Shown here in pieces: positions 19,758-25,684 of a stretch of 64,000 nucleotides of DNA. The notes below the pieces were generated by a model. That model was not told where the DNA came from. It did not search any database and was given only the letters and a program-made list of their open reading frames with translations. The stretch comes from Metabacillus sp. KUDC1714 (lineage in GTDB: Bacteria > Bacillota > Bacilli > Bacillales > Bacillaceae): contig NZ_CP055263.1 of assembly GCF_014217835.1 (NCBI RefSeq), forward strand, positions 1,563,001-1,627,000. Direction: 5' to 3'. A program made the translations under genes and the position numbers. The first letter of the stretch is position 1. Each line of letters starts with the position of its first letter.

Positions 19758-20493
19758 CTGACTCACCTCGCGTTCTAATCATTGATGATTTACTAGCATG
19801 TTCGTTTGCTTCGCCATCCATATTAATCGTAGTAATAGCACCTAATACCGGTAAACCCAGTTGATTTTCAATGTCTTGCTCTGTTTTGATTGTATTATCA
19901 AGATATTCAAGCAAAAAGGCTAAACCAACACCAGCCATTAATCCTACTACCAATGCAATCGCCATGTTTAATACTGGCTGAGGCTTTATTGGTGATGGAT
20001 CTTCACCTAATTGAGCTTTCGTTAAGATGGTTACATTATCAACATTCATAATTTTAGAAATTTCAGTTTGAAAGGTTGTTGCGATTGAATTTGCAATATT
20101 TGCTGCCTTTTGTGGATCTTCATTTTGAACTGTAATGTTTACAACCTGTGAGTTTTGTTCACTTGAAACAGTTACTAATCCATTAAGTGCTCCAGCTGAC
20201 ATATCAAGTTTTTCCTTTTGAATGACTCTATCTAATATTGCAGGACTTTTGATGATAACGTTGTAAGTGTTTATTAATTGAAGGTTTGTCTGTACTTCTC
20301 CAGCGTTATAGACCTGTTCATCAGACTTTGATTGGTTTACGAGAATTTGTGTTGAGGATTGGTAAATAGGTGTTAAGAGAAAATAACTAACTATTCCACT
20401 TGTTGCCGTTGCAATAGCTGCAATAATTATAATAAGTGAGAGACGTTTCTTTAAAGTTTGAAACAGCTCCTTCAAGCTGATAGTTTCTTCCAT
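19747..20493 (-). CDS. ywqC: Wzz/YwqC-type tyrosine kinase modulator
   Basis: A ~248-residue membrane protein with two transmembrane helices (about residues 17-38 and 170-190) flanking an extracytoplasmic domain. The Wzz-like TPIYQSSTQILV and proline-rich PIKPQPVLN segments are present. It sets polysaccharide chain length and activates the BY-kinase encoded by the overlapping downstream gene. The ATG at 20493 is used because GGAGG lies five bases upstream; the TTG at 20505 sits inside that ribosome site. It is probably the first gene of the polysaccharide transcription unit. Confidence 0.9.
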   Translation of the reverse strand: MEETISLKELFQTLKKRLSLIIIIAAIATATSGIVSYFLLTPIYQSSTQILVNQSKSDEQVYNAGEVQTNLQLINTYNVIIKSPAILDRVIQKEKLDMSAGALNGLVTVSSEQNSQVVNITVQNEDPQKAANIANSIATTFQTEISKIMNVDNVTILTKAQLGEDPSPIKPQPVLNMAIALVVGLMAGVGLAFLLEYLDNTIKTEQDIENQLGLPVLGAITTINMDGEANEHASKSSMIRTRGESVGS

Positions 20494-20505
20494 GATAACC
20501 TCCAA

Positions 20506-20843
20506 AGATTTTAATCTATTAATTTAGTACGACTTGACTATTATAAAGAAATATAATGACTATTTCCACAAGAAATCTACAATTTCTTACAGAAAAGGAT
20601 ACTATTCTTCTTGTTTTTCACTTACAAAACTTATTTTACCATCTTTTTGTCAGCTTTTTTACATTATTTTTTGGGTAATTTGTACCAAAGTGCTGTTGGA
20701 AGTGTTTTCATCCTTTGTATAATGCAGAGTAACAGATTCAAATTTTTTTAAACCTGTCATTATTGGCAGTAAAGATCTGATAAGTCTCACTATAGGTCTT
20801 GGGGAGAAGGAACACTACACCCACTGATGGTGGTAGTCTTCCT
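20506..20843. other. Leader region of the polysaccharide operon
   Basis: 338 bases separating the ywqC start from the small membrane-protein gene, both on the minus strand. A weak -35/-10 pair (TTGTAA, 17 bases, TAGTAT on the minus strand) lies near 20590-20620. An imperfect hairpin at about 20812-20835 may terminate the small gene. No ORF is called. Confidence 0.35.
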
Positions 20844-20975
20844 CTATAATCCGTTTGCTGCAATTGTTACAAGTGCACCGATCACAATTGCTAGAACTGG
20901 AAACGAATAAGTGATGAGTTTTTTTCTTAATTCCTTTTTTCTTGAGATTTCTTCTGGTGTTACCCAATTTGCCAT
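20844..20975 (-). CDS. Small single-span membrane protein, TPEEI family (member 1)
   Basis: A 43-residue ORF: MANWVTPEEISRKKELRKKL followed by a hydrophobic helix (about residues 21-40) and AANGL. It shares the motif W-x-TPEEI-x-R-(K/R)-rich and the FPV-x8-A-x2-T helix with the ORFs at 24169-24291 and 27044-27175. I do not recognise a named family. Expected topology is a short basic cytosolic N-terminus plus one membrane helix. A strong AGGGGG ribosome site precedes the ATG. Directly upstream lies an 18-bp palindrome made of two Spo0A-box-like halves (20995-21012). Unlike its two paralogues it has no visible c-di-GMP riboswitch. Confidence 0.72.
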   Translation of the reverse strand: MANWVTPEEISRKKELRKKLITYSFPVLAIVIGALVTIAANGL

Positions 20976-20994
20976 CTTTTATGACCCCCTTTTT

Positions 20995-21012
20995 TTCGAC
21001 AAAGTTGTCGAA
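20995..21012. promoter_or_regulatory. Inverted pair of Spo0A-box-like sequences
   Basis: Perfect palindrome TTCGACAAAGTTGTCGAA. Each arm contains TGTCGAA, the Spo0A box core. It lies 20 bases upstream of the small membrane-protein start, so phospho-Spo0A (or another dimeric regulator) could block the promoter or translation region. A further TTCGACA lies at 21157-21163. Confidence 0.5.
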
Positions 21013-21269
21013 TCTTATCTTTATCTTTATATAATATTTCGGCTTGAATTTCTTTACAGTTAATCGTATCTACACCTTAATAACGTGGGTATTACGAACT
21101 ACATGAATATACTTTGATATTTATATGCACTCAACAGAATAATATTGGAAATTCATTTCGACATTTATCTACAATTAACTTCGTTCTCAAATAAGAACAA
21201 AACGGTTCATTTCTGTCTCTTATTGCGGTATAGTCATATTCAAAATAGAGTTAAAGGAGGATAATAGGG

Positions 21270-21401
21270 ATGCCTTTAGTACAATTAAAAGAGGTGTATA
21301 CACCACTTCGTTTGTTTAGGATCAAACTATTTAAGTGTAAGCAGGATGGGAAGATGTATATTAAGAAGGGAAAAAAACCTGTTAAAAGAATGTTTGCTTA
21401 G
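21270..21401 (+). CDS. Small basic protein of unknown function
   Basis: A 43-residue ORF (begins MPLVQLKEVYTPLRLFRIKL; ends with a Lys-rich tail, KKGKKPVKRMFA). AAAGGAGGATAATAGGG gives a near-ideal ribosome site, and a terminator hairpin with a T-run begins one base after the stop. Both show a real, monocistronic small gene. The protein is amphipathic and highly basic with no membrane helix. I do not recognise it; an RNA- or membrane-surface-binding role would be guesswork. Confidence 0.7.
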   Translation: MPLVQLKEVYTPLRLFRIKLFKCKQDGKMYIKKGKKPVKRMFA

Positions 21402-21425
21402 GCATCTCGTATAGATGCTTTTTTT
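21402..21425 (+). terminator. Intrinsic terminator of the small basic gene
   Basis: Stem GCATCT...AGATGC followed by seven T residues, immediately after the stop codon. Confidence 0.85.
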
Positions 21426-21483
21426 CATTTAGAGGAATAAATAACTGCATTGGTGTTTATCCTCTTAAAGAGGTGAACTCTAG

Positions 21484-21927
21484 TTGAAGATCTTTGTTGT
21501 TATGCTATATATAGGAATTCTTTTAATGTTTATATGTACGGAGAGTTTGTTTTTGTTCATTACTGAGCAAGAGCTACATTTTCAGTTTACACGTCATCCA
21601 AATCTTGCTGATTTTTTTCTTAACGATCTTCGTAGTTTATACGATATTACATATGTTATTCAAAAGCTTGGCCATTTCATTTGTTTTTTCTTTTTGGCCA
21701 TGTTGCTTTATTGGGCGTTGCAGCGTTGGTTATTGGTTGTGCTTATTTCTGTAGGCTTTGCTTTTTTGACAGAAGTGGCTCAGTTGTTTTTTTCACGGAG
21801 TGGTAGGCTGTTGGATGTAGGCTATGATGTTGCAGGGTTGATTTTGTTTATACTTCTATATATGTGCTATCGATTTGTGGAGTGGTTATATAGTAAGGTG
21901 TTTACTTCTGAGGTCAGAAGACATTAG
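21484..21927 (+). CDS. VanZ-like membrane protein
   Basis: A 147-residue protein starting at TTG after AGAGGTGA. Four hydrophobic helices surround the VanZ-family features: DITYVIQKLGHFICFFFLAMLLYW (KxxHFxxFxxLA pattern), FLTEVAQLFFSRSGR (E-x2-Q-x3-x-R) and the D-x2-YDVAG motif. VanZ-like proteins occur widely in Firmicutes, and some affect teicoplanin or detergent resistance and cell-surface polymers; the molecular function is not settled. A decayed second copy lies at about 23250-23359. Confidence 0.8.
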   Translation: MKIFVVMLYIGILLMFICTESLFLFITEQELHFQFTRHPNLADFFLNDLRSLYDITYVIQKLGHFICFFFLAMLLYWALQRWLLVVLISVGFAFLTEVAQLFFSRSGRLLDVGYDVAGLILFILLYMCYRFVEWLYSKVFTSEVRRH

Positions 21928-22072
21928 TTGAAAGATAGAGCCAATGAATCGTACTAATGATTACATTAGACTGTTAATCATTGGACCGTACCATGAAAAT
22001 TAATTTTAGCATTAAAATGGAAGGGTCTAAGTTTGTAGAAGAATATTTTAGAGGAGACTTAAGATAACCATT

Positions 22073-22186
22073 TTATATGGTACTTTCTTTTCTCCTTGCT
22101 CGCACAACATAACGCTGATAATGTTTTTTACAATAATTTCTTGCATGACATTTTAAACTACATCCCTCGATCGTGCATATTTTCAA
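22073..22186 (-). CDS. Putative tiny zinc-binding protein
   Basis: A 37-codon frame from a TTG: MKICTIEGCSLKCHARNYC continuing KKHYQRY and a basic tail. The pattern C-x4-C, then AR-x2-C-x2-HY-x-R, closely resembles small Cys/His zinc-knuckle proteins found near mobile or phage genes. No ribosome site is visible and a stop lies three codons upstream of the TTG, so this may be a remnant. It lies downstream of the riboswitch at 22418-22506 and could belong to the same transcript. Confidence 0.35.
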   Translation of the reverse strand: MKICTIEGCSLKCHARNYCKKHYQRYVVRARRKESTI

Positions 22187-22274
22187 AGGAAGTTAATGAT
22201 GAATTTACTTGTTACAAGAAAGACATTTAATAAGCTTAGTTCAAATACAGTTACATACAAAAAAATATATAAGG

Positions 22275-22362
22275 AAAAAGAACCACTCTAAGCAGCTCTT
22301 CTCTTCTTCTTCCCACATCTCATACACTGATTTGAATAATAGCTGTATTTGTGGTTCTTTTT
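22275..22362 (-). repeat. Long-loop inverted repeat enclosing a small ORF
   Basis: AAAAAGAACCAC and GTGGTTCTTTTT pair perfectly across a 64-base loop; internal AGCAGCT/AGCTG can extend the fold. On the minus strand the 3' arm ends in a T-run, so this could act as a terminator downstream of the c-di-GMP aptamer. Confidence 0.5.
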
Positions 22363-22395
22363 AATAAAACAAATAATTGCTTTGATTTTTTTCAA
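22288..22395 (-). CDS. Putative 35-residue protein downstream of a c-di-GMP riboswitch
   Basis: A TTG-initiated frame after CAGGGGGC: MKKIKAIICFIKKNHKYSYY, then SNQCMRCGKKKRRAA and stop. A CxxC pair and a basic tail are the only features. It begins 23 bases past the riboswitch core. Most of the frame is enclosed by a 12-bp perfect inverted repeat (22275-22286 with 22351-22362), so the transcript could instead form a structured RNA or an unusual terminator. Coding status is uncertain. Confidence 0.35.
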   Translation of the reverse strand: MKKIKAIICFIKKNHKYSYYSNQCMRCGKKKRRAA

Positions 22396-22417
22396 CCGCA
22401 GCAGCCCCCTGAATGTA

Positions 22418-22506
22418 AATCCGGTAGTCCAGCCACCATAGTGTTAAACCTTAGGTCTGTAACTTTGCGACCCTATTTTTCAATAGGTTAGCCTTTTTCT
22501 GATTTT
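22418..22506 (-). promoter_or_regulatory. Class I cyclic-di-GMP riboswitch (GEMM-I)
   Basis: On the minus strand the core reads GGCTAACC, a hairpin with TATTGAAAAATA, then GGGTCGCAAAGTTACAGACC, a second hairpin, and CTATGGTGGCTGGACTACC. This is the GEMM architecture (GACGCAAAGC-like tetraloop/receptor and the GGCTGG...CC end). A -35-like TTGTCA lies upstream, and the same TTGTCAATTTATATTT string precedes the riboswitch at 23058-23138. The downstream target is a tiny ORF. Confidence in the aptamer is high; ligand assumed from family. Confidence 0.8.
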
Positions 22507-22611
22507 TAAATTTATTATTTCCTTATGTAAATGATATTTGTGAAAATGGTACCATAATTGGAATTAAATTAGGAAAATATAAATTGACAAAATTCATCAT
22601 GGATTTCACCG

Positions 22612-22815
22612 TTATAGGCTTTTGGTAACAAACCATTTACCTTTGAATTGTTTGATAAGCTGAAGTTCAAATATGTATTTATCCATTTTTTGACCGATAG
22701 CTATGGTTTCTGCGTGACTTAATCCATAGATTCTAATGGTTTGTATTAAGTCCTTTCTTATAGTATTTTCTAGTTGATGTTCTACATTTAAGATTGTGTT
22801 CCTAGATATATCCAT
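22612..22815 (-). CDS. Spo0E-like aspartyl-phosphate phosphatase
   Basis: A 67-residue protein of the Spo0E family: an N-terminal helix (NVEHQLENTIRKDLIQTI), a turn YGLSHAE, then AIGQKMDKYIFELQ. The family signature is S-Q-x-L-D; here it is G-Q-K-M-D, keeping the key Gln and Asp. Such proteins dephosphorylate Spo0A~P and delay sporulation. It sits between the SinI-like gene and a c-di-GMP riboswitch, all on the same strand. The ribosome site is poor (CGGAGTGAG 14 bases upstream), so translation may be weak. Confidence 0.7.
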   Translation of the reverse strand: MDISRNTILNVEHQLENTIRKDLIQTIRIYGLSHAETIAIGQKMDKYIFELQLIKQFKGKWFVTKSL

Positions 22816-22883
22816 AGATGATTTGGCTCACTCCGTATAAATAATAAAGGTAATTAAGGAAAATGACGTGTTCATAAGATTGT

Positions 22884-22910
22884 AAAAAAAAAAAGACCTT
22901 ATTCAGGTCT
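22884..22910 (-). terminator. Terminator overlapping the SinI-like stop codon
   Basis: Stem AGACCT/AGGTCT with the TAA stop in the loop, then a run of eleven T residues on the minus strand. It isolates the SinI-like unit from the Spo0E-like gene. Confidence 0.85.
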
Positions 22911-23030
22911 GGGAGATTGATTGATGAAAGCTTTAATTTCTTCAACAGATATTCCTATTTCTAGTGCGGATAAGATTAATTCTACCCACTCTTTGTCTAG
23001 ACCTTTTTCTATAATTAAAGAACTTAGCAT
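22899..23030 (-). CDS. SinI-like antirepressor
   Basis: A 43-residue protein reading MLSSLIIEKGLDKEWVELIL, then SALEIGISVEEIKAFI. The LDKEWVELI-x2-A-x3-GIS-x-EEI pattern is the Sin1 domain that lets SinI dimerise with SinR. In B. subtilis SinI frees the matrix operons (eps, tapA) from SinR repression. AGGAGATCCAC gives a strong ribosome site. It is preceded by a class I c-di-GMP riboswitch and a small hairpin (23042-23058), and followed by a tight terminator. No SinR gene is in the window. The link suggests that c-di-GMP directly gates antirepressor synthesis, beside an exopolysaccharide locus. Confidence 0.82.
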   Translation of the reverse strand: MLSSLIIEKGLDKEWVELILSALEIGISVEEIKAFINQSPRPE

Positions 23031-23057
23031 GTGGATCTCCTAAAATATCAAATATTT

Positions 23058-23138
23058 TAAGCAGCTCAGCCATCATAGTTGATCACCTTAGACCTGTAGC
23101 TTTGCGACCCTATCTTTTGAAAGGTTTGCCCTTTTCTG
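23058..23138 (-). promoter_or_regulatory. Class I cyclic-di-GMP riboswitch controlling the SinI-like gene
   Basis: Minus-strand core: GGGCAAACC, stem with TTTCAAAAGATA, GGGTCGCAAAGCTACAGG, a second stem and TATGATGGCTGAGCTGC. The GTCGCAAAGCTACAGG block is very close to the GEMM consensus. A TTGTCA -35 box and a TATATA-like -10 with about 17-18 spacing lie near 23190-23215. The hairpin AAAATAT/ATATTTT at 23042-23058 between aptamer and ribosome site may be the expression platform. Confidence 0.85.
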
Positions 23139-23249
23139 TTTAAATAACAGAAGTTGTAGTTAAATAGTACTGTTCTTTTCCTATATAATAAATAAATATA
23201 AATTGACAAGTTATAGCAAGTATCAACATAATATGTCGAAAGTTATTTT

Positions 23250-23359
23250 CTTAGTCGTTTTTATTTCTATAGGTTTTAGAGAAGTGACATATTTTTTCAT
23301 GGAGTGGCTATTTAGTAAGTTTTTTTATATCTGAGGTTAGGAAGCAATAGTTGATGGTT
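23250..23359 (+). pseudogene. Remnant of a second vanZ-like gene
   Basis: The stretch matches the 3' half of the vanZ-like gene at 21484-21927 with deletions: a TTATTTCTATAGG segment, a GAAGTG segment, GGAGTGGCTATTTAGTAAG, and CTGAGGTTAGGAAGCAATAG corresponding to the parent's C-terminus and stop. No continuous reading frame survives. It indicates that the 21.4-23.4 kb segment was duplicated and one copy decayed. Confidence 0.6.
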
Positions 23360-23378
23360 AGCGCTAATGCCTTTTTAT

Positions 23379-23900
23379 TTAGTATTTATCTTCTATTATA
23401 AACTCTTCTTTTTCTCCCATGATACTATCCACCTGTATCTTCCATGTGTCTGTTTCCTTATTATAATGAAAGACTGATAAGATTGGAGTTTTTAATTCTT
23501 TATTGCTTAAGGCTTTATTGAGCACTTGTTCCTCAGTGAGGTCTGCTCCACTTGGTTTGTGGCTTTCTAGGACGTTTACGGCTTTTGCTTCTGCTTGGCC
23601 TGGGTAGGATTCTAGCATGACGTCATAGGAGATGCTGACTTTGTCTCCGATCTTAAGTGTGTCTGGTGTATTTGAAAAGTAGGCTGGGCCATTGGATTGA
23701 GTTGCTTCCTTTGGATTGGGGTTTACGACTAATACTGTATTTGCTGTCTTTTCAACGACGTAGCCTTCTAGTTGCATGCTTGTTGCTGGGTCTTCTTTTG
23801 GTGGTTGTTCGTTTGATCCTGATGTTGTGGGCTGGTCGTTACCGCAGGCGTATAGTCCGATTGTTGAAATTGTGATGATGAGGGCGAGTTTTCTTTTCAT
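23379..23900 (-). CDS. Lipoprotein with DUF3221-like domain
   Basis: A ~173-residue predicted lipoprotein. Signal peptide MKRKLALIITISTIGLYAC has a lipobox ending at the Cys, followed by a Pro/Ser-rich linker. Residues ~45-125 form a small beta-barrel-like domain (EGYVVEKTANTVLVVNP, LKIGDKVSISYDVM, YPGQAEAKAVNV) that matches DUF3221 lipoproteins of Bacillus. A C-terminal ~50 residues may add another strand pair. The start at 23900 is set by GGAGG and the signal peptide. Function unknown; extracellular, membrane-tethered. Confidence 0.75.
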   Translation of the reverse strand: MKRKLALIITISTIGLYACGNDQPTTSGSNEQPPKEDPATSMQLEGYVVEKTANTVLVVNPNPKEATQSNGPAYFSNTPDTLKIGDKVSISYDVMLESYPGQAEAKAVNVLESHKPSGADLTEEQVLNKALSNKELKTPILSVFHYNKETDTWKIQVDSIMGEKEEFIIEDKY

Positions 23901-24070
23901 TGTGGGTCCTCCAATATGATATGTAATAAACATCACAGCTTTATCATCATTAGACGGTTTATGATGAGAAGAGTTACAGGTTATCTTGATTGGCTTAAAT
24001 CCACAAAGAAAGTACTACCAATAATAGTGAGTTTGCCTTATGAATTTCTTGATAAAGTATTCCATAATTT

Positions 24071-24148
24071 AGGTAATGATGAAAATCTGAAAGTGATGAC
24101 GGAAAGCTATAGAGGTTCTACTTATAGCAATGCAAGCTAGCTTCCATA
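24071..24148 (+). promoter_or_regulatory. Divergent class I c-di-GMP-type riboswitch
   Basis: The segment contains GATGACGGAAAGCTATAGAGG and CTTATAGCAATGCAAGCTAGC, in GEMM order, upstream of a small membrane-protein gene. The invariant GACGCAAAGC is altered to GACGGAAAGC, and the 5' GGCAAACC block is GGTAATGA. It is clearly related in position and fold to the element at 26941-27023, but could have altered ligand affinity or be inactive. Confidence 0.6.
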
Positions 24149-24168
24149 AAAAAAAGGAGATTGGTTTG

Positions 24169-24291
24169 ATGACATGGACTACACCTGAAGAGATAGAGAG
24201 AACTAGAAAGAGAAAGAAAACTCTTCTTGTGATCGCACTTCCTGTTGTTACGATTGTATTGAGTGCAGCAGTGACGCTTTTATTAAATTAA
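24169..24291 (+). CDS. Small single-span membrane protein, TPEEI family (member 2)
   Basis: A 40-residue ORF: MTWTTPEEIERTRKRKKTLL then a hydrophobic helix with PVV and LLLN at the end. It is strongly similar to the ORF at 27044-27175 and related to that at 20844-20975. AAAAGGAGATTGG gives the ribosome site, 20 bases after the riboswitch-like element; a terminator follows. Expected to insert in the membrane with a basic cytosolic N-terminus. No named family recognised. Confidence 0.72.
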   Translation: MTWTTPEEIERTRKRKKTLLVIALPVVTIVLSAAVTLLLN

Positions 24292-24302
24292 TTTTTCTTA
24301 GA

Positions 24303-24328
24303 AGAGGCCTTACTTGGCCTCTTTTTCA
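24303..24328. terminator. Bidirectional terminator
   Basis: Stem AGAGGCC/GGCCTCT with T-run, between the plus-strand small membrane-protein gene and the convergent 70-residue gene. Confidence 0.85.
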
Positions 24329-24334
24329 TTGTTC

Positions 24335-24547
24335 TTACTTTAGATACACTTCGAGACTCATTCCGTTTACATGGCTCTTCCAAACCTTTTTATCAAGCTT
24401 CTTTGGTTCTTTAAATTCATCAATAAAGATTAGGTCTGAGCCTAATAATGCTGTTAATTCAGCTAGGTTATGAATTTTCTTTAGTGAATGTTCATCATGA
24501 TGAAAGATGACAGTGACTCTACCTGAGCTACCTGAATTTGATCCCAT
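24335..24547 (-). CDS. Small hypothetical protein
   Basis: A 70-residue protein beginning MGSNSGSSGRVTVIFHHDEH and ending GMSLEVYLK. A Gly/Ser-rich start leads into a mixed alpha/beta sequence (VTVIF, LAELTALLG, DLIFIDEF). The ribosome site AGGAGG is excellent and a terminator follows, so the gene is probably real. I do not recognise the family; no membrane helix or signal peptide is visible. Confidence 0.6.
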   Translation of the reverse strand: MGSNSGSSGRVTVIFHHDEHSLKKIHNLAELTALLGSDLIFIDEFKEPKKLDKKVWKSHVNGMSLEVYLK

Positions 24548-25021
24548 GCTTTATGCCTCCTATATTTTACGGACTTATTGTTAGTTTTTGTTATTTCTAG
24601 CTGATTTATGATTAGTTTGGTGAGATAGGCTTCATTATGTATTGGGAAAGAATAGTATGATACTGGTCAGGTAATGTTATTATTGTGAACTTTGAAGGGG
24701 CAATACGCTTTATGAAGTATTTTCTATAGAAGAGGAATTAACATTTTTCATTTCTTAAATTCAAAAAGGCTAAGTGAGTACGCTAATAAGCTGTGATTAA
24801 GATGGGTAGTAGGTCTGGTATGGTCTGAACACCTTAGAAATCTTGTAAGACGAGTCCCTACTTTTTTAGGGTAATAGGAACTTGTTTTTTACTTTTTACA
24901 GAACAGTTTTAGTTCGTTTTAATCATTTTTTGAAAAGGCTATTTACTTTGAAAGCGTTTTCAAATATTATAAGAACAAGCATACATTAGAAGTTACTTTT
25001 ACATACGAAGGAGTGTTTGAT
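24548..25021. other. Intergenic region with a cre site and possible structured RNA
   Basis: No ORF is called. A perfect CcpA cre-like palindrome lies at 24947-24964. The stretch 24765-24885 has several short complementary segments (for example CCCTACTTTTTTAGGG) and may be a structured leader, but I cannot assign it to a known RNA class. Confidence 0.4.
24947..24964. promoter_or_regulatory. CcpA cre-like site
   Basis: TTTGAAAGCGTTTTCAAA, a fully symmetric match to the catabolite-responsive element, about 60 bases upstream of the 33-residue ORF. Confidence 0.65.
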
Positions 25022-25022
25022 C

Positions 25023-25124
25023 ATGGAAGAACAAGGAAATGTTTTTAACGGAATTATGTGGGGGATGTTACTAAGTATTCCATTGTGGTTGTCATTCTTT
25101 CTTTTATTGAAAAGCTTATTGTGA
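25023..25124 (+). CDS. Tiny hydrophobic membrane peptide
   Basis: A 33-residue ORF: MEEQGNVFNGIMWGMLLSIP, then a hydrophobic stretch ending LLKSLL. AAGGAG seven bases before the ATG and a terminator (25149-25184) support it. It is a single membrane helix with an acidic N-terminus. A decayed copy lies at about 25525-25630. It is preceded by a cre-like site, so carbon-source control is possible. Function unknown. Confidence 0.6.
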   Translation: MEEQGNVFNGIMWGMLLSIPLWLSFFLLLKSLL

Positions 25125-25148
25125 ATTTTTTAAAAGACAAATAGATCG

Positions 25149-25184
25149 AATCCATTCTTTTACAAGTGAAAGAATGGATTTTTA
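25149..25184. terminator. Bidirectional terminator
   Basis: AATCCATTCTTT / AAAGAATGGATT, a 12-bp stem with T-run on the plus side, between convergent small genes. Confidence 0.85.
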
Positions 25185-25194
25185 TTTTGGTTTG

Positions 25195-25353
25195 CTATGC
25201 ACTTGAATCATCTTTTAATTGCTGCTTTCTTTTCTGGATGTATAGATTTACTGTTTTCTCAATTTGCTCTAACTTATCTACAGAATTAACATCCTGGTTT
25301 ATATATCTTAATGTCTTTTTTATTGATTTTGGAAGTTTGTCAAAATTCTTCAT
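25195..25353 (-). CDS. Small hypothetical protein
   Basis: A 52-residue ORF beginning MKNFDKLPKSIKKTLRYINQ with a C-terminal amphipathic helix rich in Lys and Gln. GAGGTG precedes the ATG by four bases, and the shared terminator at 25149-25184 follows the stop. The composition suggests two short helices and a soluble protein. I do not recognise it. Confidence 0.55.
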   Translation of the reverse strand: MKNFDKLPKSIKKTLRYINQDVNSVDKLEQIEKTVNLYIQKRKQQLKDDSSA

Positions 25354-25524
25354 TTAACACCTCTCGAAAATATTACTATAAATTAGAACAAAAGAGTAGA
25401 TGGAAAGTAATATTTTCTACTAAACAAGTAATTGGAAATCTTTCATATGTAGTTATTTTAACCACATGCTGAAAAGGTATTACACAAGAATTCATTAGCA
25501 TCATTGAGAGTTACTGTAAACAAA

Positions 25525-25630
25525 TAAAGGAGCGCTTATTTCATAGAAGTAAGGGAATGTGTGGGAATTTTCGCAAATGATCACATTGTGGTTTTCATTC
25601 TTTCTTTTATTGAAAACTATATTGTAAATA
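25525..25630 (+). pseudogene. Decayed copy of the tiny membrane-peptide gene
   Basis: The stretch ending CATTCTTTCTTTTATTGAAA matches the 3' half of the ORF at 25023-25124 almost exactly, including the CACATTGTGG-like upstream portion, but the 5' half is frameshifted and lacks the start. This indicates a local tandem duplication with loss of one copy. Confidence 0.6.
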
Positions 25631-25644
25631 CATTCTTTTATATA

Positions 25645-25684
25645 AATAATCCCTCTCAATTACGTGAGAGGGATTATTTTTTTA
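25645..25684 (-). terminator. Terminator of the ROK kinase gene
   Basis: AATAATCCCTCTC / GTGAGAGGGATTATT hairpin overlapping the region of the ROK stop, flanked by T/A runs. Confidence 0.85.

Noticed and set aside
23916..24140. 74-codon plus-strand ORF
   Set aside because: Runs through the riboswitch-like leader and has no ribosome site; the downstream 40-residue gene explains the region better.
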